DNA of 64,000 bases, taken from the NCBI GenBank assembly GCA_037179515.1, contig JAXCGZ010007683.1, positions 43,501 through 107,500 of the forward strand. The letters run 5' to 3'. A program made the translations under genes and the position numbers. Positions within the stretch are counted from its first letter, which is position 1, and each line of letters starts with the position of its first letter. Origin of the DNA: Halocaridina rubra. Lineage: Eukaryota; Arthropoda; Malacostraca; Decapoda; Atyidae. Positions 1 to 12,109 of this stretch are shown one piece after another. The notes below the pieces were generated by a model. It was not told the DNA's origin, made no database searches, and saw nothing but the letters and a program-made list of their open reading frames with translations.

Positions 1-1860
1 TACCATTGTTCTCGTTTTTTACTTTCTTCACAATCTTTGCATCATCTGCAAACATATTCATGAATGAATTTACACACTCTGGTAGGTCATTTACATATAC
101 AAGGAACAAAAGTGGCCCTAAAACTGAACCCTGTGGAACTCCACTACTAACTCTTCTCCATTCAGACACTGAGTGTCTTACTCTAACCCTCTGTTCCCTT
201 CCTTCTAAGTAAGTTTTTATCCATTCCAAAACATTTCCACCTATTCTAGCCATTGATTGCAGCTTCCTAATAAGTCTCCCATGTGGAACAGTGTCGAACG
301 CTATCTGGAAGTCTAGGAATATGCAATCTGCCCAGCCCTCTCTTTCCTGTAAGATTTGGCTTACCTCATCATAAAATTCTAATAAGTTTGTTACTGTTGA
401 TCTACCTTCTCTGAAGCCATGTTGCCTCACTGACAAAAAGTTGAAGGATTCCAAGTGAAGAGAGATATGTTTCCTTAGTAGTTTCTCCATAACTTTGCAA
501 ACTATGCTGGTCAAGGAAATTGGTCTATAGTTCAGAGCCGTATCCCTCCTTCCCTTTTTGAAGATAGGTATCACATTTGCTTGTTTCCAGCATCTTGGAA
601 TCTCACCTGACTCCAGTGACTTTTTAAATATGATACTTAGTGCCACTGATATTGAGTTTGCGCATTTTTTAAGCACATGAGGGGATATGTCATCAGGACC
701 TGTAGCTTTATGAACATCTAAATTCATCAGCGCTTTGCATACCTCCGTGGCTGTAAGGTTGATGTTCTCTAATACCGGCCCTTGAGCTTCTATCACTGCA
801 ATCTGAGGGGGTGGGGTATTTTCTACTGTAAATACTGACTGAAACTCCTTGTTCAATTCTTTGCAAATCTCTTCATCCGTCTCAGTGATGCTTCCATCCG
901 CTCTCTTTAGCCTTAAAACCTGTTCTTTTACCTTCAGTTTTCCTCTGATAAAGCTGTGGAAAAGCTTGGGATTTTCTTTAGCCTTCCTGGTGATGTCCCT
1001 CTCATAGTCTCTCTCTGCCTCTCTCCTTTTACTTAGGTAGTCATTTCTTGCTCTTTTGTAGGTTTGCCAGGCATTTATGTTTTTTCTCCTCCTATACCTT
1101 TTCCAGCATTTGTCTCTCCACTCCTTAGCTCTTTTACACCCATTATCAAACCATTTCTCTCTGGCATGAATTACACCTACTTTGGTGACAGGTATGCAGC
1201 AATCTACTATCTTCCCATATTTCTCACAAAAGATGTCATACATTTCTTGTACAGATTTGTTGTAAAATAAGGTTCTCCAGCCAAGAACTGCAAAAAGCTC
1301 ATTCATTTTGATGTAATCTCCTTTCGGATAGTTCCTCCTCATGTCCTCAGTGCCTCTACTCTCAGGAAGAATATCTTCAATGATATACTCCATCAACAAC
1401 ACACAGTGGTCACTCTTTCCAATTGGTGGTACATACTCAATTTTTTCAATATCCAACACATTATCTGTGAACACTAGATCAAGTAGTGATGGCTCATCCC
1501 CACCCCTGGCCTTTGTTGGTTCCATTACATGTTGGTGTAGGAAATTCCCTTGTACGCAATCTAGGTATCTTGCCCCGAATGAGTCCTCACCACTGTGTGG
1601 GTCAAGATTTATCCAATCTATCTCTTTATGATTAAAGTCTCCCATAATCAAAATCCTACATTTTTTTTCCCGTGCCATGTTAACAACTGAGTTTATGACT
1701 TCAATAGTACCTATATGACTCTGTGTATGGCTAGGATCTCGTACGGGATGGTAGACCATACACAGAACCGCGTCACATGCGTTTATGAAATCCATTTGTG
1801 TGTGTCTGACTAAACTAACAATATGGTATCCTAGGTTTACACTGTTTAAGAAATCTGTCT
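1..1860 (-). mobile_element. CR1-type LINE, ORF2 fragment (endonuclease C-terminus plus reverse transcriptase)
   Basis: Read on the minus strand from about 1859, the sequence is open to the window edge with no stop or frameshift that I found (~620 codons). It covers the endonuclease end (MGDFNHKEIDW, PSLLDLVFTDNVLDIEK, GKSDHCVLL). A linker and RT follow (DVHKATGPDDISPHVLKKC, VIPIFKKGRRDTALNYRPIS, SVRQHGF.EGRSTVTNLLEF, SGVPQGSVLGPLLFLVYVND, FADDAKIVKKVKNENN at the edge). The first part of the endonuclease and ORF1 are missing, so the copy is 5'-truncated. The truncation point lies beside an A12G10 run (1864-1886). One change from the 59.7-kb copy is DFQIAFD for DFQKAFD. Confidence 0.88.
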
Positions 1861-2820
1861 AATTAAAAAAAAAAAAGGGGGGGGGGTTAGCAAAGCTTGG
1901 GGAGACCAATACAAGACAAAATAAAGCCAATAAAGAAGTTTGGAGAATAAATTATTTCTATATTTGTAAGGTAAACTCAGTGATGGATAAATAACGAAAA
2001 CCTTAGTTTTTATTCTAACTGTGTTTACGGGAATAAGCCTCAAGCCCGATACTCCCCGCCCATTTATCATATCTGTCAATAAAAAAAAATAACCACGAAT
2101 ACATAATTGCATTTACAGTCTCTTTTCTCAAAGAATTCCAATCATTGACTATTTTTACTTACTCAAATATTTACTTTCTTACATCCTGCATTTATTTTTA
2201 AGGTTCACACTATATGACCTCTAATGCGATATCCACCCATTAGTTAGTTGTAGATATCCAGCCATGAAGGTGAACGGGCCATGGTGGGCCCGTAAAAATA
2301 TCCAACCATATCAAAGTATGTATCGGGGTACAGATAATTGCCTCTTAGAGTTACCGCTCCTTGGGACATTTACCCTTAAGACACTTGCTCCCAGGACAAC
2401 TGTACCTAACCACTAATGCAAAAGCAGACAATTGCCCCTTAAAGCGATTATACAAACAAGAAATAAAGAATATAAAGAAGTTCAGTGTGAACACTATATT
2501 AGTTCATACTTGGTTAGGTTAGTTTAGGGGCAATTGTTTTTTGGAGCTATTGTTCTTCCTCCCAAAATATCGCTCCTTATCATCTCTTTTTCCAGGTATG
2601 GAGGAATTCGAAACTCGTGACCTCTTCTTTGTGTTTATCTTTAACCCATCTTTACGTGGCGGCTCTGGATATTGCTATCCGTTAACACCTTTTCCTCTGG
2701 CCCCTTATCCCGCATATTATTTGTGACATTATCCTTCTGTCATATCGAGTGATAGTAAGCCTGAATTCCTTCAGCAATTCCTCTTAACTTGACCTTCACA
2801 GCATATCTGCTCAAGGTTTA
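1861..2820. other. Non-coding, AT-rich; small inverted and periodic repeats
   Basis: No gene seen. An A12G10 run lies at 1864-1886. At 2337-2410 there is a degenerate 17-20-bp periodic motif (ATTGCCTCTTAGAG, TTTACCCTTAAGACAC, TTGCTCCCAGGACAAC). CAATTGCCCCTTAA at 2431 is inverted at 2520-2538 (TTTAGGGGCAATTG) beside GGTTAGGTTAG. Confidence 0.4.
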
Positions 2821-3365
2821 AAATTAAAAAATGGAAGGAAAGACACAGCTCTAGACCATAGACAAGTCATACTGACTAGCATTGTTTGCTTATTTATGGA
2901 GAAGCTTCAGTGAAAACACATTCCTGTTCATTTGAAATTTTTTTTTTCTACTTTTATAAGTGAGACAACATGGCTTCAGATAATGCAGGTCTACGTTAAC
3001 ACACGTGCTGAAATTTCATATTAAAGTAAGCCACTTATTACAAGAATAAAAGGAACAAGTTGACAGCATATTCTTTGATTTCTGGAATGCGTTCGATACA
3101 ATCCCATATGGGAGACTAGCATAGAGGCTCTAGTAATGGCAAGCATAGGTGGCAATCTCTTGGAGCCGAGTAAGACATTATATGTCTGATTAGACAATTG
3201 TTGGAAGAAGGGGTCCACAAGAATCAGTTTTGGGCCAATTCTGTTTCTTATATGTGTATATGAGTTGCTGGAATTTGTAAATGAATACAGTGATAAAGAA
3301 CTTCAAGAAGACCTTAATAGGCAGCATAATTGGCTAGTGAGATTCATTGCTTCAAAATGTTAAGG
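2820..3365 (+). mobile_element. Decayed CR1 LINE fragment (RT)
   Basis: Reads in the plus direction like the CR1 RT. 2826-2905 matches the block AAGGGAAGGAGGGATACGGC...TATAGACC...AGCATAGTTTG. 3085-3120 matches the FWNAFDTIPYGR-type motif. 3290-3360 matches ELQEDLN..HNWLV..F..SKC. There are many stops and indels, so it is a fossil copy. Confidence 0.65.
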
Positions 3366-3525
3366 AATGTATATGGCTAGGTTTGGTCAGTTACGTACCT
3401 TAAATGGGTGAATTTGGGTGTTTAAACAGCAGCGCAGCTCACTTGAAAATTGGCGGTGTCATTCTCGTCTCTCAGGTATACAATGACACCAGTCTGGATT
3501 TGCTAATCTTTAATAATTAACCGAA

Positions 3526-3752
<227 letters not shown>

Positions 3753-4071
3753 ACACCAAAGTATGAGTTTTCAGGAATGGATGACGTGAGCATTAGACAA
3801 ATATGTCAAAGAATTACTGTTAGATTGGGTGTATATATACGAATTAAAGAGACGTGCATAAAACGAAAATTAACCTCTCTTTCTTAATACTGTTGAGTTT
3901 AGTACTATTCACCCACAGGTGAGGACTGATAGTGCCACATAAAAGGGCAAACGAGCTCAACGAATTGTGAAGAGTTTCCAATATCCTATAACTTTGAGTA
4001 GCTTATTACCCCCAATTTCTCCATCCATCGTTGAAAACTGCCAGCATGGAATAATACAAATTAAAAGCTAT

Positions 4072-4615
4072 ATTTTTTCAAGTGATTTAAGATCCTGCAA
4101 AGCAGTTCTATTACGAAGCTTCAAACTATGACTTCCAGTTCTAGTGCCAGCCATATCAAAATAGCTACCCTTATCCACTCTTTCATAACCATGAAGGAAT
4201 TTAAAAACCGTCACCATATCCCCCTTCATTCTTCTAGTACCGAATGATGGTAAGTCTAATTCCCTCAGCCTCGGCTCATTAATGAAATTGGGTATTTCTG
4301 GTACCAGTACAGTAGCATGTCTTTGAATTTTTCCCAGTTTTACTGTGTGTTTCTTCAAGTGTGGATTCTAAATAAGGGCTGCATATTCAAGCTTTGACTT
4401 CACATAGGCTACATAAATATTTCTTAACATTTCCCTGTCCATGTGTCTGAGGCTACCCTTATATTTGCTAAGAAAGCATATGCTGCCCTTACTATGACAG
4501 TTATATGCATTTTTAAAGACAAATCTGCCAATATGTTTACTCCTAGATCTCTCTCATTTTCTGTCTCTTGAAGTTCTTCTCCTGCTATTGAGTAACAGTG
4601 TTTGTGTGTGTGCAT
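4072..4615 (-). mobile_element. Decayed CR1 LINE 3' fragment
   Basis: Encodes in pieces KKHTVKLGKIQRHAT, PRLRELDLPSFGTRRMKGDM, VFKFLHGYERVDKG, and 5' of that AELQETENERDLGVNILADL. This is the C-terminal domain that follows RT in CR1 elements. Frames are broken near 4360-4424. Confidence 0.8.
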
Positions 4616-4629
4616 ATTCACCTCATTGT

Positions 4630-7600
4630 AATTATCTAATTTTGCTTACTGGAAAGAGCCCTATGTTTGTAACTTCCCGTCTTCTGGTCGGTTCCATTTT
4701 TGTACTAAGTGATACTTATCATATTTGTCCTTAAAACTATGAATTGAGTTAGCATTAACTTCCTCCTTACTTAGCCAATTCCAATCATCAACTACTCTAC
4801 AACTGAAAAAAAAACCTGCCTTTCATCCTACAAAAACGTTTTCTTTCAAAGCTTCAAACTATGACCTCTTGTTCTAGAGCCAGCCATATAAAATATCGAT
4901 CCCTATCCATTCTGTCAAAACCATGAAGGAATTTAAAACCGTCACTATATGCCCCCTCATTCCTCTAGCTCTGAGTGATGGCAAGTTTAATTCCACCAGC
5001 CTCTCATCATAAACGAGATTGTGTATATCTGGCACCAGTTTCGTAGGATGTCTTTGAACTTTTTTCAGCTTAACTATGTGCTTTTTCAAGTGTAGATTCC
5101 AAAAAGGGGCTGGATATTCAAGATTTGGCCTCACGATAATTACATAAATATTTCTGAACATTTTCTTGTCCAATTGTCTGAAGGCTACCCTTACATTTAC
5201 ATTGAAGGGATATGCTGCCATTACTTTGCATTTCCAGAGACAAATTTACCAGTATGTTTACTCCTAGATCTCTCTCATTCTCCATATCTTGAAGCTCTGC
5301 TCCTGCTATTGAATATTTAAGTTTGGACCTTTTCGCACTTGTACTCATACCTTACATTTTAAAGATTTGAATTTCATTACCCAATTTTCTGATCACTCAT
5401 GCTGACTATTTAGGTCTTCCTGAATTCCTCTGTCATTGTTCTCATCTCTTACTTTCTTCACAAGCTTTACACCATCTGCAAACATATTCAAGAATTAATT
5501 TACAGACTCTGGTAGCTCATTTACATATACAAGGAACAAATATGGTCCTAAAGCTGAACCCAGTGGAATTCCACTACTAACCCATTTACATTCATCACCG
5601 AGTTTCGTTTCTTACTCTATCCCTCTGTTCCCTTCCATTCCAAGACATTTCCACCTATTCTCACCAATACTTGCACCTTTTTAATGTCTCCCGTGTGGGA
5701 CAGCGTCAAATGCCTTCTAGAAGTCTAGGAATATGCAATCTGCCCATCACCCTCTTTCCTGTAAGATTCTGCTTACCTCATCATAAAATTCTCATAAGTT
5801 TGTTACTGTTGATCTACCTTCTCTGAAACCATGTTGTCTTACTGACAAAAAGTTGAAAGATTCCTAGTGAAGAGAGATGTGTTTTCTTAGTAGTTTCTCC
5901 ATAACTTTGCAAACTATTCTTCCCAAGGAAACATGCCTATTGTTTAGAGCTGTATCCCTCCTTCTTTTTTGAAGATAGGAACCACGTTAGCTTATTTCCA
6001 GCATCTTGGAATCTCCCCAGATTCCAACGACTTCTCAAATATGATGCATAGCACCACCAATATTGGCTTAGCACATTTCTTAAGTACATAAGGGGATATA
6101 TCATCAGGACCTGTAGCTTTATGGGCATCTAACTCCATCAACTCTTTGCAACCTTTGTGGCTGAAAAGGTGATGTTCTCTAATACCGGTCCAGGAACTCC
6201 TATCTCTACAATCTTAGGGGTGGGTTATATTCTGCTGCAAATACTGACTGAAACCCCATGTTCAATTCTTCGCAGATCTCTTCATTCATCTCAGTGATGA
6301 TTCCATCTGCTCTCTTTAACTTTAAAACTTGTTCTTTGACGTTTAATATTCCTCTGATAAAGCAGGGGAAGAGTTTAGGGTATTTCTTTAGCCTTCCTGG
6401 GTATATCCTTTTCACAATTTCACTCTACCTATCTTCTTTTTCTTAGGTCATCGTTTCTTGCTATTTTACAAGTCTGCCAGACATTTATGTTTTTTTGCCT
6501 CTTATACCTCTTCCAGCATTTGTCTCCACTCCTTAGCTCTCTTACACTCATTATTGAACCATTTCTCTCAGGCATGAATAACTTCTATTGTGGTGGAAGG
6601 CATGCAACAAGTGACTATCTTCCCATATTCCTTACAAAAGATGTCATAAATTTCTTGCACAGATTTGTTGTTAAATAAAGTCTTCTCGTCAATAACTGCA
6701 AAAAACCTAATTAATTTTGATGTAATATTCTTTCAGATCTTTCCTCCTCGTGTCCTCAGTGCCTCCACTTTTAAGCAGAACATATCGATGATATACTCCA
6801 TGAACTACACCCAGTGGTCACTTTTTCCAACTGGTGCTTCACACTCAATTTTGTCAATATCCAACACATTTTCTGTGAATACTAGATGAAGCAGTGGTGG
6901 CTTATGCTCACCCCTGGCCCTCGTTGGTTCCAGAACATGTTGGTGTAGGAGATTCCTTTGTGTAGTCTAGGAATCTTGCTGCAAATGAGTTCTCCCCACT
7001 GTGTGAGTCAAGATTTAGCCAGTCTATCTCTCTATGATTAAAATCTCCTATAATAAAAATTCTACACTTTCTCACCCTTGCGATATTAACAACTGAGTTT
7101 ATGAATTCGATAGTACCTATTTAACTTTCCCCATAAGCTTCTTGCCTATGTTGATTCATTGGCGGTATCTATGTGAGCAACAAAAAATTCATTGAACTCT
7201 CTTCCTACAGCAAAGTTTATTTTTTCAACCTCAAATCTTTCACATATGAGTAATACTATCACTAACTGTTCTTGTCCTTAATTAACTTAGTCTCTGTAAC
7301 TGCTACTATATCTGCCTTACTGTTTTGAACTTTTTCCTCTAAAATTCTACTGCCATACTAGCTACCTCATCAGCATTTGTGTACAGAAATCTAAATGAGG
7401 CTGCATCCTCCAATCTTCTAGAAAAATCTTCTTTATCTCCCCTTCGGCTGGAAGAACTCTGAAATAAAAATATGTCTACTCCTCTTCAAATCTTTCCTCA
7501 TTTAATCCTTTAGCTGCTTGCAACAAGTTTTTGATCTTTTCCATCTCTTCCTGTGTTCTATTTTGTCTGAATGTTTGAATATCCTATAGGTGCTTTTGCC

Positions 7601-8410
7601 CTCATCAGTATTTCTCTACATTTGTCCCCTATCTCAAAGGTTACTTTCATTATTCTCGTCTTTCCTTCTCTAGAATATCTACCAATTCGGAAAATGCTTA
7701 CAATATTTTCTGGACCGCATACTACTTCAAGCTTCCTTATCAGGTCCAAAACCCTAGCTTTATGTTCAAGTCTCCAATACCATGTTGACTCCTGGAATTC
7801 ACTTTTGCCTGAGAGTACCACTGTTTACTCAGTGGATTAACTCTTTCAGTCACAACATCTCTCGTTTTTTCTATTACTGTCTTTTTTAGTCAACAGTATT
7901 TGCATTTTCCAGTGCCACCTCCTGCACTGCCTCTTTTACTGCCACATATTGCTTTACTGCATCTGCAAATGAACTTGTAATGACCTCGTTTTACCTATTT
8001 ACTTCCGGAAACTTTTTTTCTAAGCTGTTCGCTGTTATCCTTATTTGGGCATTCCAAGTTGCAGTCTCGTCTTTCTCAGAGGAGAGCAGTGAACTAATAT
8101 TTACTTCGTTCAGGCTGTCACTCAACAGTTTTTGCTATCTTCTATTTCAGAAATTCTAAATTTTGGTTTACTATTTTTCCATTCCAACTTTTTTATTTAT
8201 TTTTCTAGTTCATTTTTTCTTCCCCTTGTGCCTTGTTAGAAGCCTCTAAATATCATATTATCTCTCTAAGTTTTTCATTCCTCAATCTATACACCGAATT
8301 TTATCATCCTGGTTTGTTTCAAGGGTCTCAAGGTCCCTGACTTTTTGTTTAAACCTCCTAAGAGCTACTCCCCCTCCTACATTTCCGGGAATCCTCTACC
8401 AACTCTCTCC
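4630..8410 (-). mobile_element. Decayed, nearly full-length CR1 LINE (ORF1, EN, RT, C-terminal domain)
   Basis: Read 3' to 5' along the plus numbering. 4630-4700 is the family 3' terminus. 4870-5350 is the C-terminal domain. 5390-6200 is RT (VPQ and FDTVPHG regions with many indels). 6206-6415 encodes KKYPKLFPCFIRGILNVKEQ and the linker. 6700-7240 is endonuclease. 7250-7480 is the endonuclease start (TNADEVA-like). 7558-7821 encodes an ORF1-type RNA-binding segment (VVCGPENIVSIFRIGRYSRE). A G-run at 8421 marks the likely 5' limit. Frameshifts and stops throughout make it inactive. It is the most complete guide in the window to the element's layout. Confidence 0.8.
7558..7821 (-). pseudogene. 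CR1 ORF1-like remnant
   Basis: An 87-codon open stretch with IRKLEVVCGPENIVSIFRIG, KTRIMKVTFEIGDKCREILM and RAKAPIGYSN. This is the layout of ORF1 RNA-binding segments in arthropod CR1/jockey-like LINEs. It lies upstream of the endonuclease remnant in the decayed copy at 4630-8410. Truncated on both sides. A homologous piece (MKVIFERGD...LMRAK) occurs at 61011-61070. Confidence 0.6.
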
Positions 8411-8935
8411 CAACCACTGGAGGGGGGGGGGTCTTAGAGAAAAAGATGGTTTCACTCTGGCATTTTTAGTCTCACCGAATACAGAATTTTTTTTTATTAA
8501 CCTCACACAGAATTGCTTTATCTTCTTATGAGTACTAATTTACCTACTTTCGGATGAAAAAAATTAAGTCAATTTTTAACCAAGATATATTACCACGGGA
8601 TCAGAATTTAAGTCTAACTCAATTGAGACGAAAATTTTAATAAAAGAGAAAAGAGCAGAGAAAAAAGACAACTATGCTAATTGACAACTTAACTATGTTG
8701 AAAGGTCATATTTTCGTATTTATTTATTCATTCATAATATTGCATAATAATTTTAATATTAAACAAACCTTTATGGGTAGGATATTGTTTTAGCAAGATA
8801 TGGAACCACAGGTTTAGGTTAATAAAAGCTATAATAGCACCCCTCCCCGATTCACTCAAATAATTAGGTAATGCGAAGGATTTGATGCTGCAACTATTCT
8901 ATGCTTCCTTAAGGACAGCGTTTTCTTATTCCTCT

Positions 8936-9115
8936 ACAAACTTTTCTCATAATAATAACAATAATAATAATAATAACCCATCCATATACCAAAGACATAT
9001 TTCCCCTTATAAGAGGGGTGGCAGTCAAAGAAAATACTTTGACTTTTTGTGGAAAGCAATAATAATAATAATAATAATTTTATAGTAATAATGATAATAA
9101 TAAAATAAAATTATT
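8936..9115 (-). repeat. Hairpin-core repeat copy with (AAT)n flanks
   Basis: Minus-strand copy at ~8990-9050: CTTTGACTGCCACCCCTCTT, ATAAGGGGAAATATGTC. It is flanked by short (AAT)n stretches at 8950-8975 and 9056-9078, with mixed AAT/ATT to 9130. Confidence 0.6.
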
Positions 9116-9220
9116 ATTACTATTATTATTGTAAAAATAAAAACATTAATTAAAACCATTAATGGCCCTTGTACCAACCTCCTGTGAGACGTCAAAGAAG
9201 AGGGGGACTAGAGGGGAGAA

Positions 9221-9315
9221 TAACTTCTCCCCAAACTGTTTTCCTTTTTTGATGTCGGCTACCCCCCAATTAAAGGGGGAAACAGCCAAGGTATATGTAT
9301 GTATGTATGTATTTA
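9221..9315 (+). repeat. Hairpin-core repeat copy with (TATG)n tail
   Basis: Same ~75-bp module as 3526-3600 (AACTTCTCCCCAAACTG, GTCGGCTACCCCCCAATTAA, AGGGGGAAACAGCC). Here it ends in TATATGTATGTATGTATGTA rather than (TA)n. This shows the tetranucleotide tail that may be ancestral. Confidence 0.75.
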
Positions 9316-9597
9316 AGGATAACTAAATATCTTTTGCTCTTCCATATTTCTCTCTCTCTCTCTCTCTGTCTCACCCACACAAAAATACAAATTCTGAATT
9401 TATTATATTTACATTTTAGTGGTATTTTACGTTGTCACACTGGATGTTGAACTTGATTTAGTGTTGTTTAAAGTATTATCTTCTTTATCATAATGTAATT
9501 GTTGTCACTACAGACCCCAAGTCAGACACAAAGGACAGTCGGATATAATGGATGGAGGTTCTCCCTATTATTACACTGAATTGACTGTTGAGTGTGT

Positions 9598-9700
<103 letters not shown>

Positions 9701-9762
9701 CTAGCAGAAGGCAGATTATACAATGTTACCCCGGTTATTCGCGTACTCACTGTATCGCGTTG

Positions 9763-9793
<31 letters not shown>

Positions 9794-9796
9794 TAT

Positions 9797-10214
9797 TGTG
9801 ACACCAGGATGGGCCAAAAAATGATAAAATTATGCAGACTTTATCAGGTTGTAAAGAGAAACAGAGATGGAGAGTGTAATGACCTGTCAGATGTGAAGGG
9901 ATTATAAAAGATGTGTAATGAATATCCAGCTCTCTGCTGGGTTTTAATATACCTCTGCATTACTTTCATGATGTCTATTCCAATAATTCTGCTTAGATAT
10001 TATTATTATTATAATTATTATTATTATTATTATCATTGGCAACAATAATTTTCCTTTGATGATGATTGTGGAATTATCATCAGCATCATCATTATTATTA
10101 TTATTAAGGCCTCATCATTGTTTGTACATCTGTTGGTTTATTTACTTTTAATAACTGTGTAAAGTGCCCCTCCCTAGTTGGCTGGGACAAAGAGAGTGTG
10201 GGGGGTTGGGTAGA

Positions 10215-10302
<88 letters not shown>

Positions 10303-10684
10303 TCTTTAAGTAACTCTTGTTCATTCAACCAAAACTACATTATTTATAGTAAAAATGACGGTTTAATTATGAATCCGTAGTAATAATGATGATGATAATA
10401 TCAATAATAATAATAATAATAATGATAATAATAATCTCCCCAATCATCATCAAAGGAAAATTAATGTTGCCAATAATAATAATAAGATCTAAGGAGAAGT
10501 TTTAGAATAGACATGATGAAGGTAATGCAGAGGTATAGTAAACCCAGCAGAGAGCTGGATATTCATTACACATCTTTTATAATCCCTTCACATCTGACAG
10601 GTCATCCCACTCTCCATCTCTGTTTCTCTTTACAGCCTGATAAAGGCCGTTTTATTTTATAATTTTTGGCCTGTCCTGGTGTCA
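9797..10684. mobile_element. Large inverted-repeat (foldback/MITE-like) element
   Basis: The left arm starts TGTGACACCAGGATGGGCC. The right arm ends GGCCTGTCCTGGTGTCA, its reverse complement with few changes. Matching runs further in: GGTTGTAAAGAGAAACAGAG / CTCTGTTTCTCTTTACAGCC, CCAGCTCTCTGCTGGGTTT, and TTTTCCTTTGATGATGATTG. Arms are about 300 bp (9797-10100 and 10380-10684). The centre holds (GA)n. There is no coding capacity. A third, partial copy of the arm occurs at 57806-57985. Confidence 0.75.
10217..10299. repeat. (AG)n microsatellite
   Basis: About 83 bp of AG repeats in the centre of the inverted-repeat element. Confidence 0.95.
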
Positions 10685-11113
10685 TAATCATCTTAAATTT
10701 TTTTTTTTTTTTTTAAAGGCTGATTTTACTTCGCAATTTTCCTGGTTCGCGCCAGGTCCCGGAACCGAACTACCACGATAAGGGAGGCAACACTGTATTC
10801 CTATGTCAGAACCTCTAAAGTAAGTTGCTGCCTGCAGCAGGTTTCAGGCTCCAAGGAGATTTCTTTCACATACCAGTCGCAGTACTTAGTTTTAGATTAA
10901 ACACTCATATTCAGTAACTCAGTGTATAAAACATCTTAACACTTTGAGTCATAAATTTCAAAGACTTTTAAACCCAGGCAGACCCACTGTTATATCTTTC
11001 TATCCTCTTCCCTTCATATATATATATATATTTGGGAGATCATATTACCCCTTAAACAATGCCTAAAGGTCTATTCCTCTGCAAGCAAAGTCCATGAAAT
11101 CTTATTCACTTAT

Positions 11114-11576
11114 TCAACATTCACTCCCCGGATGCCATTCCCATGATTTATTTCCAATAGTGGCATTCTTATATAACAAAAAAACTGTGGCCATTTTATC
11201 ATCAGTATATTCACTTTCATTTAATAAATTTGATTGTTGTTGATGCACTCTGTTTCCATATTCTTCTATGCATATCTGTACTATGACAGCAGTTACACAA
11301 CTAGAGAATGTGTTAGAAAGCTCCACTAGGGAAATGACAACTTTAAGTTTGTAATTTCCCTAGTGGAGCTTTCTAAAATATTCTCTAATTGTATAACTGC
11401 TGTCATAGCACAGATATGCATAGAAAAATATGGAAACAGAGTGCATCAACAACAATCAAAGGTATTGGATGAAAGTGAATATACTGATGATAAAATGGCC
11501 ACAGTTTTTTGTTACATAAGAATGCCACTATTGGAAATAAATCATGGGAATGGCATCTGGGGAGTGAATGTTGACG
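11114..11576. repeat. Near-perfect palindrome, ~222-bp arms, 17-bp spacer
   Basis: 11114-11337 is the inverse of 11355-11576 with few mismatches and indels. The centre is CTAGGGAAAT, a 17-bp spacer, then ATTTCCCTAG. Because of the symmetry both arms contain a similar short open frame starting MELS and containing YGNRVHQQQS and ESEYTDDKMATV. I do not recognise these frames. Confidence 0.85.
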
Positions 11577-11884
11577 AGGTATGGGACAGGAACATATAGA
11601 GAACACTGGCCAGAAACATCGAACCCACATAAAAGTGGGAAAAGATGTAGACGAAGAAGATCACTCACTCTATACTGCATACAAGGTATCACTCCTCCCC
11701 TATATGTGTTTCTAAAGATGTTGTTCCACTCACTGGCTCGAACCCTTAAATAAACCATAAACAACAGTAATTCCTCTATGATAAGGATGAATGTCAGTAC
11801 GAGCAGGTTTCCTGAAACCCCCTAGAGCACAATTAGCATCAGACATGAATGACTAATTAGCTTCTCTATTAATAATGATCTTGG

Positions 11885-12080
11885 GAACCATGATAGCACA
11901 GTGGTTAGAATACTCGACTCGGGAGGTGATAGATCTGCGATCGAACTCATCGTGGTGTTAAGAAGGGCAGACAACCTTAATTACCCATCTTCAACCTGTG
12001 TGTGTCCATCCTCATGCTGGGGATTAGTAGTGACACATAGAACAGCAAAAATTATTAATACCGATTTTGACTTGCATACT
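11885..12080 (+). repeat. tRNA-derived SINE-like repeat
   Basis: A-box-like ATAGCACAGTGGTTAGAA and B-box-like GCGATCGAACTC lie 35-40 bp apart, as in tRNA promoters. A body follows with GGGGATTAGTAGTGACACAT that recurs at 24560-24580. Confidence 0.6.
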
Positions 12081-12109
12081 GAAGTTCAATCTTCTTTACT
12101 GTAGTGTAG

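Noticed and set aside
6..212. 68-aa frame MFSFFTFF... found identically on the opposite strand at 59826-60032
   Set aside because: Antisense shadow of the CR1 RT. Its identity only reflects two similar CR1 copies.
11363..11599. Small protein gene starting MELSKIF
   Set aside because: It exists in both arms of a palindrome, so the paired frame is a by-product of symmetry. No splice or homology support.
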